Source: Monoplex corrugatus (taxonomy: Eukaryota > Mollusca > Gastropoda > Littorinimorpha > Ranellidae). From it: DNA of 64,000 bases. The stretch covers positions 37,743,862 through 37,807,861 of the forward strand of contig JAPXFY010000031.1 of the NCBI GenBank assembly GCA_030674185.1, given 5' to 3'. The notes below the pieces were generated by a model, which was given only the letters and a program-made list of their open reading frames with translations, was not told the DNA's origin and searched no databases. A program made the translations under genes and the position numbers. Positions 1-10,240 of this stretch are shown one piece after another. Within the stretch, counting starts at the first letter, position 1; each line of letters opens with the position of its first letter.

Positions 1-914
1 TTTCAGGGTGCAGAAATTACACTCATTTGAAACTAACACAAGCTATATATCATTGTTATCACTAGGTATTTGGCAATAAGCAGGCACTTGCTTTGTCTTA
101 CAGATACTGGGAGTAAGTTCCATGTTGTTTGGACAAAAAGTAGAAGATTTCTTTCTGCAGATAGTTTGAGAAAGTTGAGAGACTGACAAGAGAGAAGCTT
201 CTTGAGACTTTAAGTGCTCTGGAAAGCTTGTAAGGCAGAAGTTCTGACAGGTGTATTGGCATGGTAATAAAATATAGATAGCGGAAGAAAAGAGTGATAA
301 ATTTATACTTTATTAGTTCTTAGACTAGAGATGATGATGTTTTCCCCAAGAACGTCAAGTTGTATTTTTTAAATGTCTTTTTTGACAATAGCAAAAAATA
401 TAGAACAGAAAATGTCTGTTTTGACAATAGCAACAAAATACAAAACAGAAAATGTATGTTTTGATTATAGCAATAAAATATGGAATAGAACATGTTTGTT
501 TTAACAATAGCAACAAAATGCAGAACAGAAAATATATGTTTTGACAATAGCAACAAAATACAGAACAGAAAATATATATGTTTTGACAGTAGCAACAAAA
601 TGCAGAACAGAAAATATATGTTTTGACAGTAGCAACAAAATACAGAACAGAAAATATATGTTTTGACAGTAGCAACAAAATGCAGAACAGAAAATATATG
701 TTTTGACAATAGCAACAAAATACAGAACAGAAAATATATGTTTTGACAATCGCAACAAAATACAGAACAGAAACTTTGTTTTGACAGTACAACAAAATAT
801 AGAACTGAAACTGTATGTTTTGCTCAATAGAACAAAATATAGAGCAAACCAATAAAAAGAAAACCCTCCCATCTATCCAGTCTGATTCAGTGCACTTTGT
901 TGCCAATGTTTCAG
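1..914 (+). other. Upstream intron of TTC14 (partial)
   Basis: No coding sequence is supported here. Positions 1-360 look like unique AT-rich intron sequence. Positions 372-842 hold a 40-bp tandem array listed separately. The stretch ends in the polypyrimidine-poor but usable acceptor AATGTTTCAG at 905-914, next to exon 915-1040. Confidence 0.7.
372..842. repeat. Minisatellite, 40-bp unit, about 11 copies
   Basis: The unit contains TTTTGACAATAGCAACAAAA followed by TACAGAACAGAAAATATATG. Copies recur every 40 bp (for example TTGACAAT at 421, a variant at 461, another at 501), and are more divergent at both ends. Open frames across it on the minus strand are repeat artefacts. Confidence 0.9.
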
Positions 915-1040
915 AACTTGGCTGCGGATGACCTGGTGATTGGCGTCGTGTCGTCAGTGAGTGATTCGGGTGTCATAGCGACACTACTGTGTATGGAGAC
1001 GCCGGGACTTTCTAGAGATATTGATGAATTGAACATTACG
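915..1040 (+). CDS. TTC14: TTC14 exon (first in window; start of S1 domain)
   Basis: The exon has 126 nt, is phase 0 at both ends, and codes for 42 residues from NLAADDLVIG to DIDELNIT. It forms the first beta strands of the S1 fold: DLVIGVVSSVSDSGVIATLL matches the DIVIGxISSIxxFG pattern of TTC14, and RDIDELNIT matches the RDIAHLEIT segment as I recall it from vertebrates. Acceptor TTTCAG ends at 914; donor GTGAGTAAAG starts at 1041. An internal ATG at 897 is intronic, so this is not the start exon. Confidence 0.93.
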
Positions 1041-1489
1041 GTGAGTAAAGTGATGGATATATTGATAGATAGAATATTGAATGAATTTATGAACGTCACA
1101 GTGCACTGAAACACCGGAACCGTGCAGAGATGTTGATTGACGGAACATCACAGGGAGTTCACTGAGGAATGCATTGATAAGTTAAACGTTGAATAAATCG
1201 GTGAATTTATCTGGTGGTGTATTCAGTATTGAATAAATCACTGAGACCCAGATATTGATAACATTGATAGGTTGAATAATGAATGAGTGAGTGAATTTGA
1301 CACCAGCTTAGTAAATTGATAATTTCAGTGTCAGTTTGAATATATTTCTCTCCCCTTGGGGGATGCCGGGAGATGTTTCTACATGTTCTTATTCTGTTTT
1401 TGTGTGTTTCTGGTTTCTGTATGCTGAACCAATGGCAGTCGTTTTGTTTCTGATTTTGATTGTGAATTATTGAGTGAATTACCAGTCAG

Positions 1490-1563
1490 CATAGCAGAGT
1501 GGTTTGTGTGACAGACTGGTGGCTGGGAGGGCATGGGTTTGAATCCCCATCAGTCAGATGTGT
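1490..1563 (+). mobile_element. tRNA-derived SINE head fragment
   Basis: An A-box-like TAGCAGAGTGG and a B-box GGTTTGAATCC, spaced as in tRNA genes, are followed by CCATCAGTCAGATG. The same head occurs in the fuller SINE at 23545-23895. It is too degenerate to be a functional tRNA. Confidence 0.65.
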
Positions 1564-2239
1564 CATTAACTCTATCCACCCGAACATACGCATATGCGTA
1601 CCCCATGCGCACAACGCTTCAGCCTGAACCTGCGCATATGCGTACCTAAGCTTTGGGAATTTGGGGGGGACAGGGTCAAGGTTAGATGCGAAACTAAACA
1701 TGCTGGCTCCCTTGTATAACATATCAAGAGTATGTGTGTACCCTTCCCGAGTGCTGGCGACCTTTGTTCATCGGTTGAGGCGAGATCAAAGTGAGTGACT
1801 TGGTGCTCAAGTTCACTGCGTGGTCGCGTGGGGGTCAGCATGGCATCGAGTCAGACACCAGCTAGCTATGCACGGCGAATAAATGCAGGACTCCCAAACT
1901 TGGTATACACACTAACCAATCATAAATACACAAAATAAAAGAATTTTGGAGTGTATCATATAAATATTGTGATTTTTTTGTTCTTTGAGTATTATGATAC
2001 CCCTTTGCACGATTTTTTCAAAAAATCAAATTTTTGAAAAAAATTGAATAATTTCATTGTTTCACAAATGAACACTTTCAAACTTGCACACAAGTTAGTT
2101 TATTCTAATGACAACATCTCCACAAAATTTAATTCCTCTATCTTTACAAGTTAATTTTTTTACAAATTTGTTAGTAACATATACAATTTGGCCAGGGGGG
2201 AGAGGTTGTGAGAATGAGCACTCGGCCAGGGTGGAGTGA

Positions 2240-2345
2240 GTTTAAATTAAGAGTGTTGCTCAGATTTTGTGACCAGCACAGCCTGTGTCTGCATCTTAAG
2301 AGCGTTATTGATGCCAGGATGTATTTTGAAAGTAACTGTACTCTG
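2240..2345 (+). mobile_element. SINE body/tail fragment
   Basis: GTGTTGCTCAGATTTTGTGACCAGCAC followed by a CTGTGTCTGCATCTTAAG-like stretch and GATGCCAGGATGTATT is collinear with the tail of the SINE at 23755-23860. The head is missing; it ends in the (GT)n tract. Confidence 0.65.
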
Positions 2346-2363
2346 TGTGTGTGTGTGTGTGTG

Positions 2364-2420
<57 letters not shown>
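2342..2420. repeat. (GT)n microsatellite abutting a 3' splice site
   Basis: About 80 bp of almost pure GT on the coding strand, directly followed by CAG and exon 2. It replaces a normal polypyrimidine tract. Confidence 0.95.
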
Positions 2421-2423
<3 letters not shown>

Positions 2424-2508
2424 GCTTTCTGCCCTGGCAAGGAGTTACCACGGATGTTCTCACACCAGAGTCTGACAGAGGCGTATCATCCTCGTGATGT
2501 CTTCAGGG
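2424..2508 (+). CDS. TTC14: TTC14 exon (S1 domain, middle)
   Basis: The exon has 85 nt, enters in phase 0 and leaves one base (G) for the next exon. It codes for AFCPGKELPRMFSHQSLTEA then YHPRDVFR. After joining, FRG-VVLAVNLEKK aligns with the DIIRAGI strand of the S1 fold. The acceptor is GTGTGTGTGCAG; the donor is GTTAGT at 2509. The loop between strands is variable in the family, so similarity is weakest here. Confidence 0.88.
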
Positions 2509-2751
2509 GTTAGTTACTGCTGTGTTTTGACTGTGTTCATTCTGCATGTAGCCTTCCTTAACCATTTTGATGTCAACTATTGACCCCTTGAGTGCCGACA
2601 TTTTTTGATATCCTGTGTTTTCCATATGCCTGGGAAAAATGTTGCATCACTACCATGTACAATAAAACAACTGTTGCTTCCATATATGTGAGAATCTATG
2701 CATGAAATTACACAGAATTATGCATTAGGCATGACAAATTATATTTGCAGT

Positions 2752-2880
2752 GTTTCTCTCCCATTTGCATTAGGCTGAAACATGTGTCAAACTACCCCCA
2801 TTAATTTAACGTTTGTAGTGTTAAGGAAGGCATTGAGAACTCTGTAAATTGTACATTGGTGGTGCTTATGGGATTAATGC
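2752..2880 (+). repeat. Dispersed repeat, pair with 12071-12203
   Basis: CTCTCCCATTTGCATTAGGC through GCTTATGGGATTAAT is shared in order and orientation with 12071-12203, with small differences. The class is unknown; no terminal repeats were seen. Confidence 0.7.
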
Positions 2881-2934
2881 CTCCGTTTTTCCTTGAAAAA
2901 TGGTTGCCATGAAGTCTCTGTTCTTACTACTTGA

Positions 2935-3270
2935 CACATGGGCAGTGTGCTTTAGTCTTCTCTTGTTGCTATCTGCTAGTATTTTTCTGGTGGTATCAAG
3001 TTCCTTCAGGACGCTTTCATTCTTCTATCTGTCCATTTGACTCGTAGTTGTCTCCAGTAAAATGACATCACTGCTGCCTTAATTCTTTTGCAGTCACCTT
3101 TTCTGAGAGTCCAGACCTGGCAGCTATAAATCATGATTGGCCAGATCAAACTTTTGAACAGTTTAACGTTCAGACCATTTGGTATGTCTCTGTCTTTCCA
3201 GACATTGATACTGCACAGAATGACACAGGAAGATGGAAAACCTTTATGTATCATTTTGTGAACATTCATG
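2935..3270 (-). mobile_element. LINE fragment (reverse transcriptase C-terminal region)
   Basis: The minus-strand frame reads WKDRDIPNGLNVKLFKSLIW, then VWTLRKGDCKRIKAA and LRVKWTDRR. This is the familiar post-reverse-transcriptase region of non-LTR retrotransposons (a VWTLxxxDxxRIxAA-type motif). The fragment at 20545-20965 is the same family and longer. Both are truncated and carry stops; clade not assigned. Confidence 0.75.
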
Positions 3271-3610
3271 TATTTTTATGTCTCTAACCATAGATAATTA
3301 TGTTTGTGAATTGTTACACCCTGTGACTATGTGTTGATTTGTTTACATTTGTGTGGTATCAATACTTCATGTACTTTTGTGTGATACCAGTACTTAACAC
3401 GTGTGTCACACAGCATGTCTTGTAAACGTGTACTACGCAATGAGCCCAAATTGGTGTGGAGAATAGCTCTGTACAGAAATGGTTTATTATTATTGTTAAT
3501 GCAAAAAATTAATTTGAGAAATTCACCCAGTTTCTAGTATGTGTCTCCATAAAAAACCTGGGACTCATAGACTTGATGGAAGCCCTGCAAGCAGAATGTG
3601 TGTTTTTCAG

Positions 3611-3720
3611 GTGTGGTGCTGGCTGTCAACCTGGAGAAAAAGAGGATCTTTGTGTCATTGAGAGAACGAGCTGCCTCTGCCTCGGCTGCCGATAAAGACC
3701 ACCATCATCTGCCTAAAATA
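3611..3720 (+). CDS. TTC14: TTC14 exon (end of S1 domain)
   Basis: The exon has 110 nt. Two bases complete a split Gly codon, then VVLAVNLEKKRIFVSLRERA and on to HHHLPKI, ending in phase 0. LEKKRIFVSLR is the typical last strand of an S1 domain. Acceptor TTTTTCAG ends at 3610; donor GTACGA at 3721 is weak at position +3 to +6 but keeps the phase with the next exon. Confidence 0.92.
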
Positions 3721-3842
3721 GTACGACTCTACCCTCTGTGGTTTGGGGGTAGGGGAGGAGGGGGTGTGTTGTGTGTGTCAAGGTGGGGAGTGGATGTGGA
3801 GGGTGGGAGTTGGTGTGTATTGTGTGAGAGAAAGAGAGAGAA

Positions 3843-3851
3843 GAGTGTGTG

Positions 3852-3903
<52 letters not shown>

Positions 3904-3904
3904 T
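3843..3904. repeat. (GT)n microsatellite in intron
   Basis: GT-rich tract about 120 bp downstream of the 3720 donor. Confidence 0.9.
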
Positions 3905-4171
3905 GAATTTAGGGTAGTAATACTGCATAATTGTATTGGATAAACAACATGCCACATCACCGAAAAGCTAGAACACAAACAATGACCGATTGATAACTAT
4001 TAATTTATTTAATTGTTGGTGGTTACCTATCTTAAAAAAACATTTGTGGGTCTACCTGCTAGTGGTGTTTACATGTTTTTTGATGCTGTTGTCATTTGTG
4101 TATTTATTTATGTATTATTTTTTTGTGGTTACCGATTCTAAACAGAACATTTTGTGGGCCTTGTGTTCCAG

Positions 4172-4209
4172 GGATTAATCAGTAAGGATGATTTTCCAGT
4201 TCATTACAG
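4172..4209 (+). CDS. TTC14: TTC14 small exon (GLIS...HYR)
   Basis: A 38-nt exon coding for GLISKDDFPVHY plus a split Arg codon (AG). It matches the conserved G(L/V)ISxEE(F/L)PxYYR segment of TTC14. Acceptor GTGTTCCAG; donor GTGAGTGAGTGTGTG, which runs straight into a (GT)n tract. Phase 0 in, two bases out. Confidence 0.92.
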
Positions 4210-4210
4210 G

Positions 4211-4213
4211 TGA

Positions 4214-4258
<45 letters not shown>
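4211..4258. repeat. (GT)n microsatellite at a 5' splice site
   Basis: GTGAGTGAG merges into about 20 GT units immediately after the donor of exon 4172-4209. GT-rich, low-complexity sequence continues to about 4395. Confidence 0.9.
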
Positions 4259-4259
<1 letters not shown>

Positions 4260-4634
4260 ATGCATGCACATTTGCACTCAGTCTCTTTGTGCCTGTTTGT
4301 ACATGTGTGTGTGTGTATTCATGCATATGCGCATGTACGCGCATGTGTGTGTGTGTGCATGAGTGTGTGTGCTGTGTGTGTGTTTGTGTGATACTTTTAT
4401 GGATTTGTGTTTGAATGATTTTAGACTTTCATTATAATGTGTGTGCCTGGTTTGATGTGTAGTTTGTCAGTCAATTTTAGATAACTATTTCTGTTTATGC
4501 CGTGCTTTTTATGCTTCTGTTGTTGTAGGTATAGAGATTTTCCATTTCTACTCATTTAAATATATATCAAAGTGACCACCAAACGTTCAAGCAGATAGGA
4601 AACAGAAACACAAAAATAAAATGAGCATGCATAT

Positions 4635-4825
4635 TTAACCCTTTGATTCCTGCACCCTGTCCACCATTGCAAGAACTTAACCCTTTGATTCTCTCACCCT
4701 GTCCACCAGCTTCCTGCAGAAAGCTGGTGGGTAGGATGAGGGAGTCAAAGGGTTAAACTTTTGTTTTGCTAGCATGGTTGACAATTCAGGATGCTGGTGG
4801 ACAGGGTGTGGCAGTCAGAGGGTTG
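4635..4825. mobile_element. piggyBac-like fold-back MITE, composite copy
   Basis: A compact inner palindrome (4678-4756) begins TTAACCCTTTGATTCTC and ends GGGAGTCAAAGGGTTAA, with arms pairing through CACC...CCACCAGCTT/AAGCTGGTGGG. It sits inside an outer pair of similar arms (left TTAACCCTTTGATTCCTGCA, right ending CAGTCAGAGGGTTG). TTAA at each end and CCCTTTG ends resemble piggyBac-superfamily termini. No coding capacity. Confidence 0.8.
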
Positions 4826-5262
4826 ATACACATACACAGACAAAGAAGGTGCAATTTTTTTTGTCAAAGTTGCATAAAATACAAGAAAGAAACAGGTACA
4901 CAATTCTTTGTAGAAAAACAGAAACAGTGGAACTTCTGTGAAAGTTTTTGTTTTTGAGCTGTTGAAAATGAGTAATATAACTGACTGATACTTGCTTTTC
5001 ATGTAAGACAAGTGACTAAAAATTGACACTTTATTGTTTGCCCATTGATTTCACAACTGTTCAGATGAAAATACAAGTATTTTTGTTTATTTGAGTCATA
5101 GTTTTGCCCTTTGCATCCAATTTAGATGAGCGATTCTTTTTCATACTTGATTGTTTGTCAGTGGAATTGATATAAATGTTCATGTGTACATTTTCTGTTG
5201 ACAAGTAACCAAAATTCACGTTTAATTGTATGTCAGTTTCAAGTAAACATGACTTTGTACAG

Positions 5263-5402
5263 GCGCAAGTTGGAGCAGTGTGGCTGTCGTACAGTGAACT
5301 ATTGACCTCCATCCTGGGGTTCACCAACAAAGGTAGCGTGGAGGTTCTGCAGTCCACACTAGGGCTTCACAACACTGCCTCTCTAATGCGGGGGCTGCAT
5401 GG
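5263..5402 (+). CDS. TTC14: TTC14 exon with an apparent 1-nt deletion
   Basis: The split Arg from the previous exon continues as RRKLEQCG in one frame and then LSYSELLTSILGFTNKGSVE to SLMRGLHG in the frame one base earlier. The joined protein matches the RRSVELN...SYENV..SSLGF...SLMRGL segment known from vertebrate TTC14. The exon is 140 nt, whereas the flanking phases require 141 (1 + 3n + 2). The break lies around 5280-5290. Acceptor GACTTTGTACAG; donor GTGAGC at 5403. Skipping to the AG ending at 5303 would restore phase but lose a conserved part. Confidence 0.88.
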
Positions 5403-5809
5403 GTGAGCGGTGTTAAGTCTTCTTCTGTTGAACATGACCACTGTCTTCTTTTTCCACATGCACACACACACTCCTAATCACCCACATTTATCCCCACTCA
5501 ACACCCAAACCCACCCCACCATCACCCCACTCATTCTAACTCCCTGGCACATCACAAGACCCAAGTTCATTTGTGACCCACTCTCAACAAAATCTCTTGA
5601 TAAGTTGAGTTTTGCACTTGTTTTAGTTTCACACACACCAGATCTGGCCAGTAATGATATATGGCTGTGGAGCCTGGAAGTTTTTCGAATGTTTCACTCG
5701 CTGTGTGTCACTGTAGCTTCGGAATGGAAGTACCATTTGTGTGCCAGAAATTATTGGATTTTGCTTTTCAAGTGACTTCAGAAAATTTGAGATGACTCGG
5801 TGTATAATT

Positions 5810-6093
5810 CAGGGCTTAAAACATTCCGCGTCTGGGCGGAATTCCACGATTTCGGTTTGTCAAAAAAAAAAAAAACCCAAAGGAGTAAGGCATCCGTGAT
5901 TATTATGTTTTTAACCCCTTCTCCCCTTTTCCTGTAATAATTATGTGTTTACAGCAATTTTTATGCACTAAATATCTCTTGAAATTATGCCCAGAAAGTG
6001 CGAAATGGCATAGATTTACACTTGGTTTTTAACAAATACTCCCGGACCCCTCTAGTTTCAGTGGTTTTTTTCCTCCTCCTGTTTTAAGCCCTG
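5810..6093. mobile_element. hAT-like MITE with terminal repeats and target duplication
   Basis: It begins CAGGGCTTAAAAC and ends GTTTTAAGCCCTG (13-bp inverted repeats), with ATAATT directly on each side (5804-5809 and 6094-6099). CAGGG/CCCTG ends are typical of the hAT superfamily, whose target duplication is usually 8 bp; only 6 bp match here. About 284 bp, non-coding. Confidence 0.8.
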
Positions 6094-6179
6094 ATAATTG
6101 AGGAATGGTCTGTGGGAGACAACACACTTATTTTTACAGAAATGATTTTGTCTTCACATATGTACCTAGTTTCCATTAT

Positions 6180-6815
6180 TTTCAGTAGGCACACATCATG
6201 ACTTTGAGACAGGTTGATATGTTTAAATATCTGGGAACAGTCATCTCACCAGATGGCATATGCACATCAGAAATAGCTGGCAGAATCGGCCAAGCCAAAA
6301 CAGCGTTCAAGAAGATGAAAAGCGTTCTTACTGACAAATGCCTATCAGTTAACATCAGGAAGAGACTTCTTGAATGTTATGTAGGACTGATAATGTTATA
6401 CGGTTGTGAGGTGTGGACAGTCAACACGTCAAGTCATAACAAGATTGAGGCAGCCAAGATGTGGTTTCTAGGAAGAATATTTAAAGTTCCATGGACTGCA
6501 AAGAAAACAAATGAGATAGTCTTGATGGAGGCATACTTAAAAAGATAATTGATAAGAAAGATTAGGAAAAGACAAGCAACATTTATAGGCCATTTTATGA
6601 GGAAAGAGGAATTAGAGTACCTGGTCAGAACAGGAAAGCTGGAGGGAAAGAGAATACCAGGGAGAAAATATTGGACGGACTCGCAGGGTGGCTGAGTACA
6701 GAGAGGGTGGAAGATATGCTTGTGGCTACAAAGGATAGATGCATATGGAGGGCCATGATCGCCAAACGATGCGGCAGGGCATATGATGATGATGATGACA
6801 CATCACGAATAAAAT
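6180..6815 (+). mobile_element. LINE 3' fragment (reverse transcriptase C-terminal region)
   Basis: The plus frame reads LRQVDMFKYLGTVISPDG, then NIRKRLLECYVGLIMLYGCE, VWTV, KIEAAKMWFLGRI and PWTAKKTNE. After a stop at 6546 it continues as KIRKRQATFIGHFMRKEELE and, in other frames, IWRAMIAKRCGRAYDDDD. This is the end of a non-LTR retrotransposon polyprotein, broken by stops and indels. It ends in a short (GAT)n tail at 6784-6797, as many RTE-like elements do. The clade is not certain. Confidence 0.85.
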
Positions 6816-6973
6816 TTAATTATGCGTGCATCAGGAGATGTGCATCAACTTGAACACTGACGTCAGCTTGTACATCAGGTGATGTGCTTTAGTGTGAATG
6901 AATCGAAAGTTGTTGTTTTTAAACTGCTTGATTGAAATACTCATTCTTTTTTTGGTATCAAATCAATCTATCA

Positions 6974-6996
6974 GTGTGTGTGTGTGTGGTTGTGTG

Positions 6997-7072
<76 letters not shown>

Positions 7073-7099
7073 GTGTGTTGTGTGTGTGTGTGTGTGTGT
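6974..7099. repeat. (GT)n microsatellite abutting a 3' splice site
   Basis: About 125 bp of interrupted GT repeats leading directly into TCCAG and exon 7104-7175. Confidence 0.95.
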
Positions 7100-7103
7100 C
7101 CAG

Positions 7104-7175
7104 AGTGAAGGTGCCGGAGGAAGAGTACGCAGAAGGATTACGGAAGTGGCAGACCAACAAACAAGTTCATAACAG
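7104..7175 (+). CDS. TTC14: TTC14 exon (linker before TPRs)
   Basis: A 72-nt exon: one base completes a split Gly, then VKVPEEEYAEGLRKWQTNKQ VHN, with AG left over. EEEYAEGLRKWQ corresponds to the SEDDFASALRKKQ segment that precedes the TPRs in the family. Acceptor GTGTGTGTCCAG; donor GTAGGG. Confidence 0.9.
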
Positions 7176-7374
7176 GTAGGGGTTTACACTTATACGTTTC
7201 TCAAAGGAAACAGGAAGGGAAGGGGTTTTATTCATGTATGTTTGTGTAGAGACAGCGTTGACTTACAGCTTCAGTTCCTCCTTTATAATCTGACTACCCA
7301 TGTATGAATCTTGCTGATAAGAAACACTTTGTGCTGTGGCCTTCAGTCCACCCAGCTACTAATAGGGACCTGGA

Positions 7375-8520
7375 CCTGCTGCCCGATGGGGATGTTGGGA
7401 GTTCTTTCAGGAGGACTAGTATCCCCACCTTCTGTAAACCTGCGCGTGAAATTTGCTTTTTTCTGTCACTCTTTTTCTTTCTGTCTTGCTTTTTGTCTTG
7501 CTTTTTTGCTTTCTTTGCTTTTTTGCTTTCTTTCTGTCTTGCTTTTTTGCTTTCTTTCTGTCTTGCCTTTTTGCTTTCTTTCTGCCTTCCTTTTTGCTTT
7601 CTTTCTGTCTTGCCTTTTTGCTTTCTTTCTGTCTTGCTTTTGCTTTCTTTCTGCCTTGCCTTTTTGCTTTCTTTCTGTCTTGCCTTTTTGCTTTCTTTCT
7701 GTCTTGCTTTTTGCTCTGATTTTTGCTTTCTTTCTGTCTTGCCTTTTTGCTTTCTTTCTGTCTTGCCTTTTTGCTTTCTTTCTGTCTTGCCTTTTTGCTT
7801 TCTTTCTGTCTTGCCTTTTTTGCTTTCTTTCTGCCCTTTCCTTTTTGCTTTCTTTCTGTCTTGCCTTTTTGCTTTCTTTCTGTCTTGCTTTTTTGCTTTC
7901 TTTCTGTCTTGCTTTTTTGCTTTCTTTCTGTCTTGCTTTTTTGCTTTCTTTCTGTCTTGCCTTTTTTTCGTTCTTTCTGTCTTGCTTTTTTTCTTTCTTT
8001 CTGTCTTGCTTTTTTTCTTTTTTCTGTCTTGCTTTTTTCTTTCTGTCTTGCTTTTTTGCTTTCTTTCTGTCTTGCTTTTTTGCTTTCTTTCTGTCTTGCT
8101 TTTTTGCTTTCTTTCTGTCTTGCTTTTTTGCTTTCTTTCTGTCTTGCTTTTTTGCTTTTTTTTCTGCCTTGCTTTTTTGCTTTCTTTCTGCCTTGCTTTT
8201 TTCTTTCTGTCTTGCTTTTTTCTTTCTTGTCTTGCTTTTTTGCTTTCTTTCTGCCTTGCCTTTTTGCTTTCTTTCTGTCTTGCTTTTTTGCTTTCTGTCT
8301 TGCTTTTTGCTTCTTTCTGTCTTGCTTTTTTGCTTTCTTTCTGCCTTGCTTTTTTGCTTTGCTTTCTTTCTGTCTTGCTTTTTTGCTTTCTTTCTGTCTT
8401 GCTTTTTTGCTCTTGCTTTTTTGCTTTCTTTCTGCTTTGCTTTTTTGCTTTCTGACATTTCTTCCTATCATTTTCTACCTTGCTGGTTCATTGATCTGTA
8501 TGTGTTCTGTAACACGTTTA
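7375..8520 (+). mobile_element. 530-bp dispersed element with an expanded T-rich core
   Basis: The left flank (GATGGGGATGTTGGGAGTTC, CTTTCAGGAGGACTAGTATC) and right flank (TTTCTTCCTATCATTTTCTA, CTTGCTGGTTCATTGATCTG) are collinear with 37916-38090 and 8755-8900. Between them a segment such as TTTTTTGCTTTCTTTCTGTC TTGC is repeated from about 7465 to 8450, where other copies carry it once. Long Leu/Phe/Ser-rich plus frames and Lys/Arg-rich minus frames across it are artefacts. Confidence 0.85.
7465..8450. repeat. Minisatellite, about 20-24-bp pyrimidine-rich unit
   Basis: The unit is close to TTTGCTTTCTTTCTGTCTTG with C/T variants, in about 45 copies. The plus strand is nearly pure pyrimidine with periodic G. 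Confidence 0.93.
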
Positions 8521-8737
8521 CTGAGGACTCCTTAAAGAATTCTTCAAAGATGTTTCTCTTGATGAAATTTTCATGTTTTTTACTAGAGATCAATAGATTT
8601 CATCTGATACAATCATACATATGTGGAATATCTTTAAATGCATTTTACAGTTTAATTGTGTGTTTGGTTTTAAACAGCTGATATATTATTAGACTTGGAA
8701 TAGTTGTTAACATGATGTTAGCTCTGTAGTGGTCAGC

Positions 8738-9265
8738 TCTATATTCCCCTGTAGGGATGCCGGGGGCTCTTTCAGGATAAAAGTATTTCCACCTTCTGGA
8801 AATTCTGTGCTGTCACTCTCTTTTTTTCTGCTTTGTTCCTTTGCTTTCTGTCATTTCTTCCTATCATTTTCTGCCTTGCTGGTCCATTCACCTGTATGTG
8901 TTTGATAAAGTCTTGCATACATTCTCTTAGGATTAATAGTTGGGTGTATGTATTAAGTGCATTTTTGGCTCTAGGGAAATGAGATGTGCGGAAGCAATTT
9001 TAGTTAATTTAGGCCTGTATTTATATATGTTTTACATTTATATTCAGGTATATTTTTTTTAATCCCCTGTGCGATGAATTGGACGGGATGGTCAACCCCA
9101 GGGGCATTTCCTTAGATTATGTGTGTGAATGCATTGACATGTGTACTTAATTTTCTTTTCTGTTTTTTTCTGTTAAAGTATTGTGTACATTTTGAAACAA
9201 TTATAGCCCTGATATGGCTCTACACAGTCGGCTGGGCTTGAAACAAAATAACAATAATAACAAGC
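8738..9265 (+). mobile_element. 530-bp dispersed element, near full-length copy
   Basis: From GGGATGCCGGGGGCTCTTTC to ATATGGCTCTACACAGTCGG CTGGGCT, followed by an A-rich AACAATAATAAC tail. The same order of blocks is seen at 37916-38465 (plus), 50796-51372 and 62583-62972 (minus). The A-rich tail points to a retroelement (SINE or LINE 3' end); no tRNA-type promoter was recognised. Confidence 0.8.
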
Positions 9266-9599
9266 TGGGCTATACATAACATGAACTGGGTTCTTTTTTT
9301 GTGGTAAACTTCCTTTTGTTTTTGCAGTTTACACTGTCATTTGTTATATAACATCAGGCACATTTTAATCTCAGGGAAAATCAAAATCTGCAAAGGAATA
9401 AATGAGATAAACCCAAAATAAGCCGATGTAGAGGCAAAGTATAGAGCAGCTTATAGAGTGACTTACCAGTTATATCCCTTTGAACTCAGGTTTGTGTACT
9501 GATCTTAACAGTGAACAAGAAAAACAGAAAATAGAACATGTATTCGATATAAAAAAAACTTGACAAGCACAAATCTTCAGTCAACTGGCCTTTTTGTCA

Positions 9600-10240
9600 A
9601 GTATAGAAGAAAGACAACAAAGAACAAACTTTGTCATACATAACATGAAAGACAGCAAAGAGCAAACTTTGTCATACATAACATGAAAGACAGCAAAGAG
9701 CAAACTTTGTCATACATAACAAGAAAGACAACAAAGAACAAACTTTGTCATACATAACATGAAAGACAGCAAAGAACAAACTTTGTCATACATAACATGA
9801 AAGACAGCAAAGAACAAACTTTGTCATACATAACATGAAAGACAGCAAAGAACAAACTTTGTCATACATAACATGAAAGACAGCAAAGAACAAACTTTGT
9901 CATACATAACATGAAAGACAGCAAAGAACAAACTTTGTCATACATAACATGAAAGACAGCAAAGAACAAACTTTGTCATACATAACATGAAAGACAGCAA
10001 AGAACAAACTTTGTCATACATAACATGAAAGACAGCAAAGAACAAACTTTGTCATACATAACATGAAAGACAGCAAAGAACAAACTTTGTCATACATAAC
10101 ATGAAAGACAGCAAAGAACAAACTTTGTCATACATAACATGAAAGACAGCAAAGAGCAAACTTTGTCAAGTATACAAGAAAGTCAAAGAACAGACTTTGT
10201 CACGCATACAAGAAAGACGGCAAAGCGCAAAATTTGTCAA
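9600..10240. repeat. Minisatellite, 38-bp unit, about 15 copies
   Basis: The unit is AAAGACAGCAAAGAACAAAC followed by TTTGTCATACATAACATG. Middle copies are near identical; terminal copies diverge. Confidence 0.93.

Larger units (their letters stand above)
1041..2423 (+). other. TTC14 intron with SINE pieces and (GT)n at acceptor
   Basis: The intron contains a tRNA-like SINE head (about 1490-1560), two copies of the palindrome GCATATGCG (about 1590 and 1635), AT-rich sequence at 1900-2160, a SINE tail fragment (about 2240-2345) and a (GT)n tract running straight into the acceptor CAG at 2421-2423. A short stretch at 1350-1375 (GGGGGATGCCGGGA) resembles the 5' end of the 530-bp dispersed element. 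Confidence 0.75.
2509..3610 (+). other. TTC14 intron with dispersed repeats
   Basis: Holds a dispersed repeat copy (about 2752-2880, shared with 12071-12203) and an antisense LINE fragment (about 2935-3270). The remainder, 3270-3600, is AT-rich with nothing recognised. Confidence 0.7.

Noticed and set aside
1585..1650. Palindromes with GCATATGCG as a regulatory site
   Set aside because: Two short palindromes in an intron with no other support; probably part of an unrecognised repeat.
7304..8681. Long Phe/Leu/Ser frames (plus) and Lys/Arg/Gln frames (minus)
   Set aside because: They come from a pyrimidine-rich minisatellite inside a dispersed element; all frames are open for the same reason.
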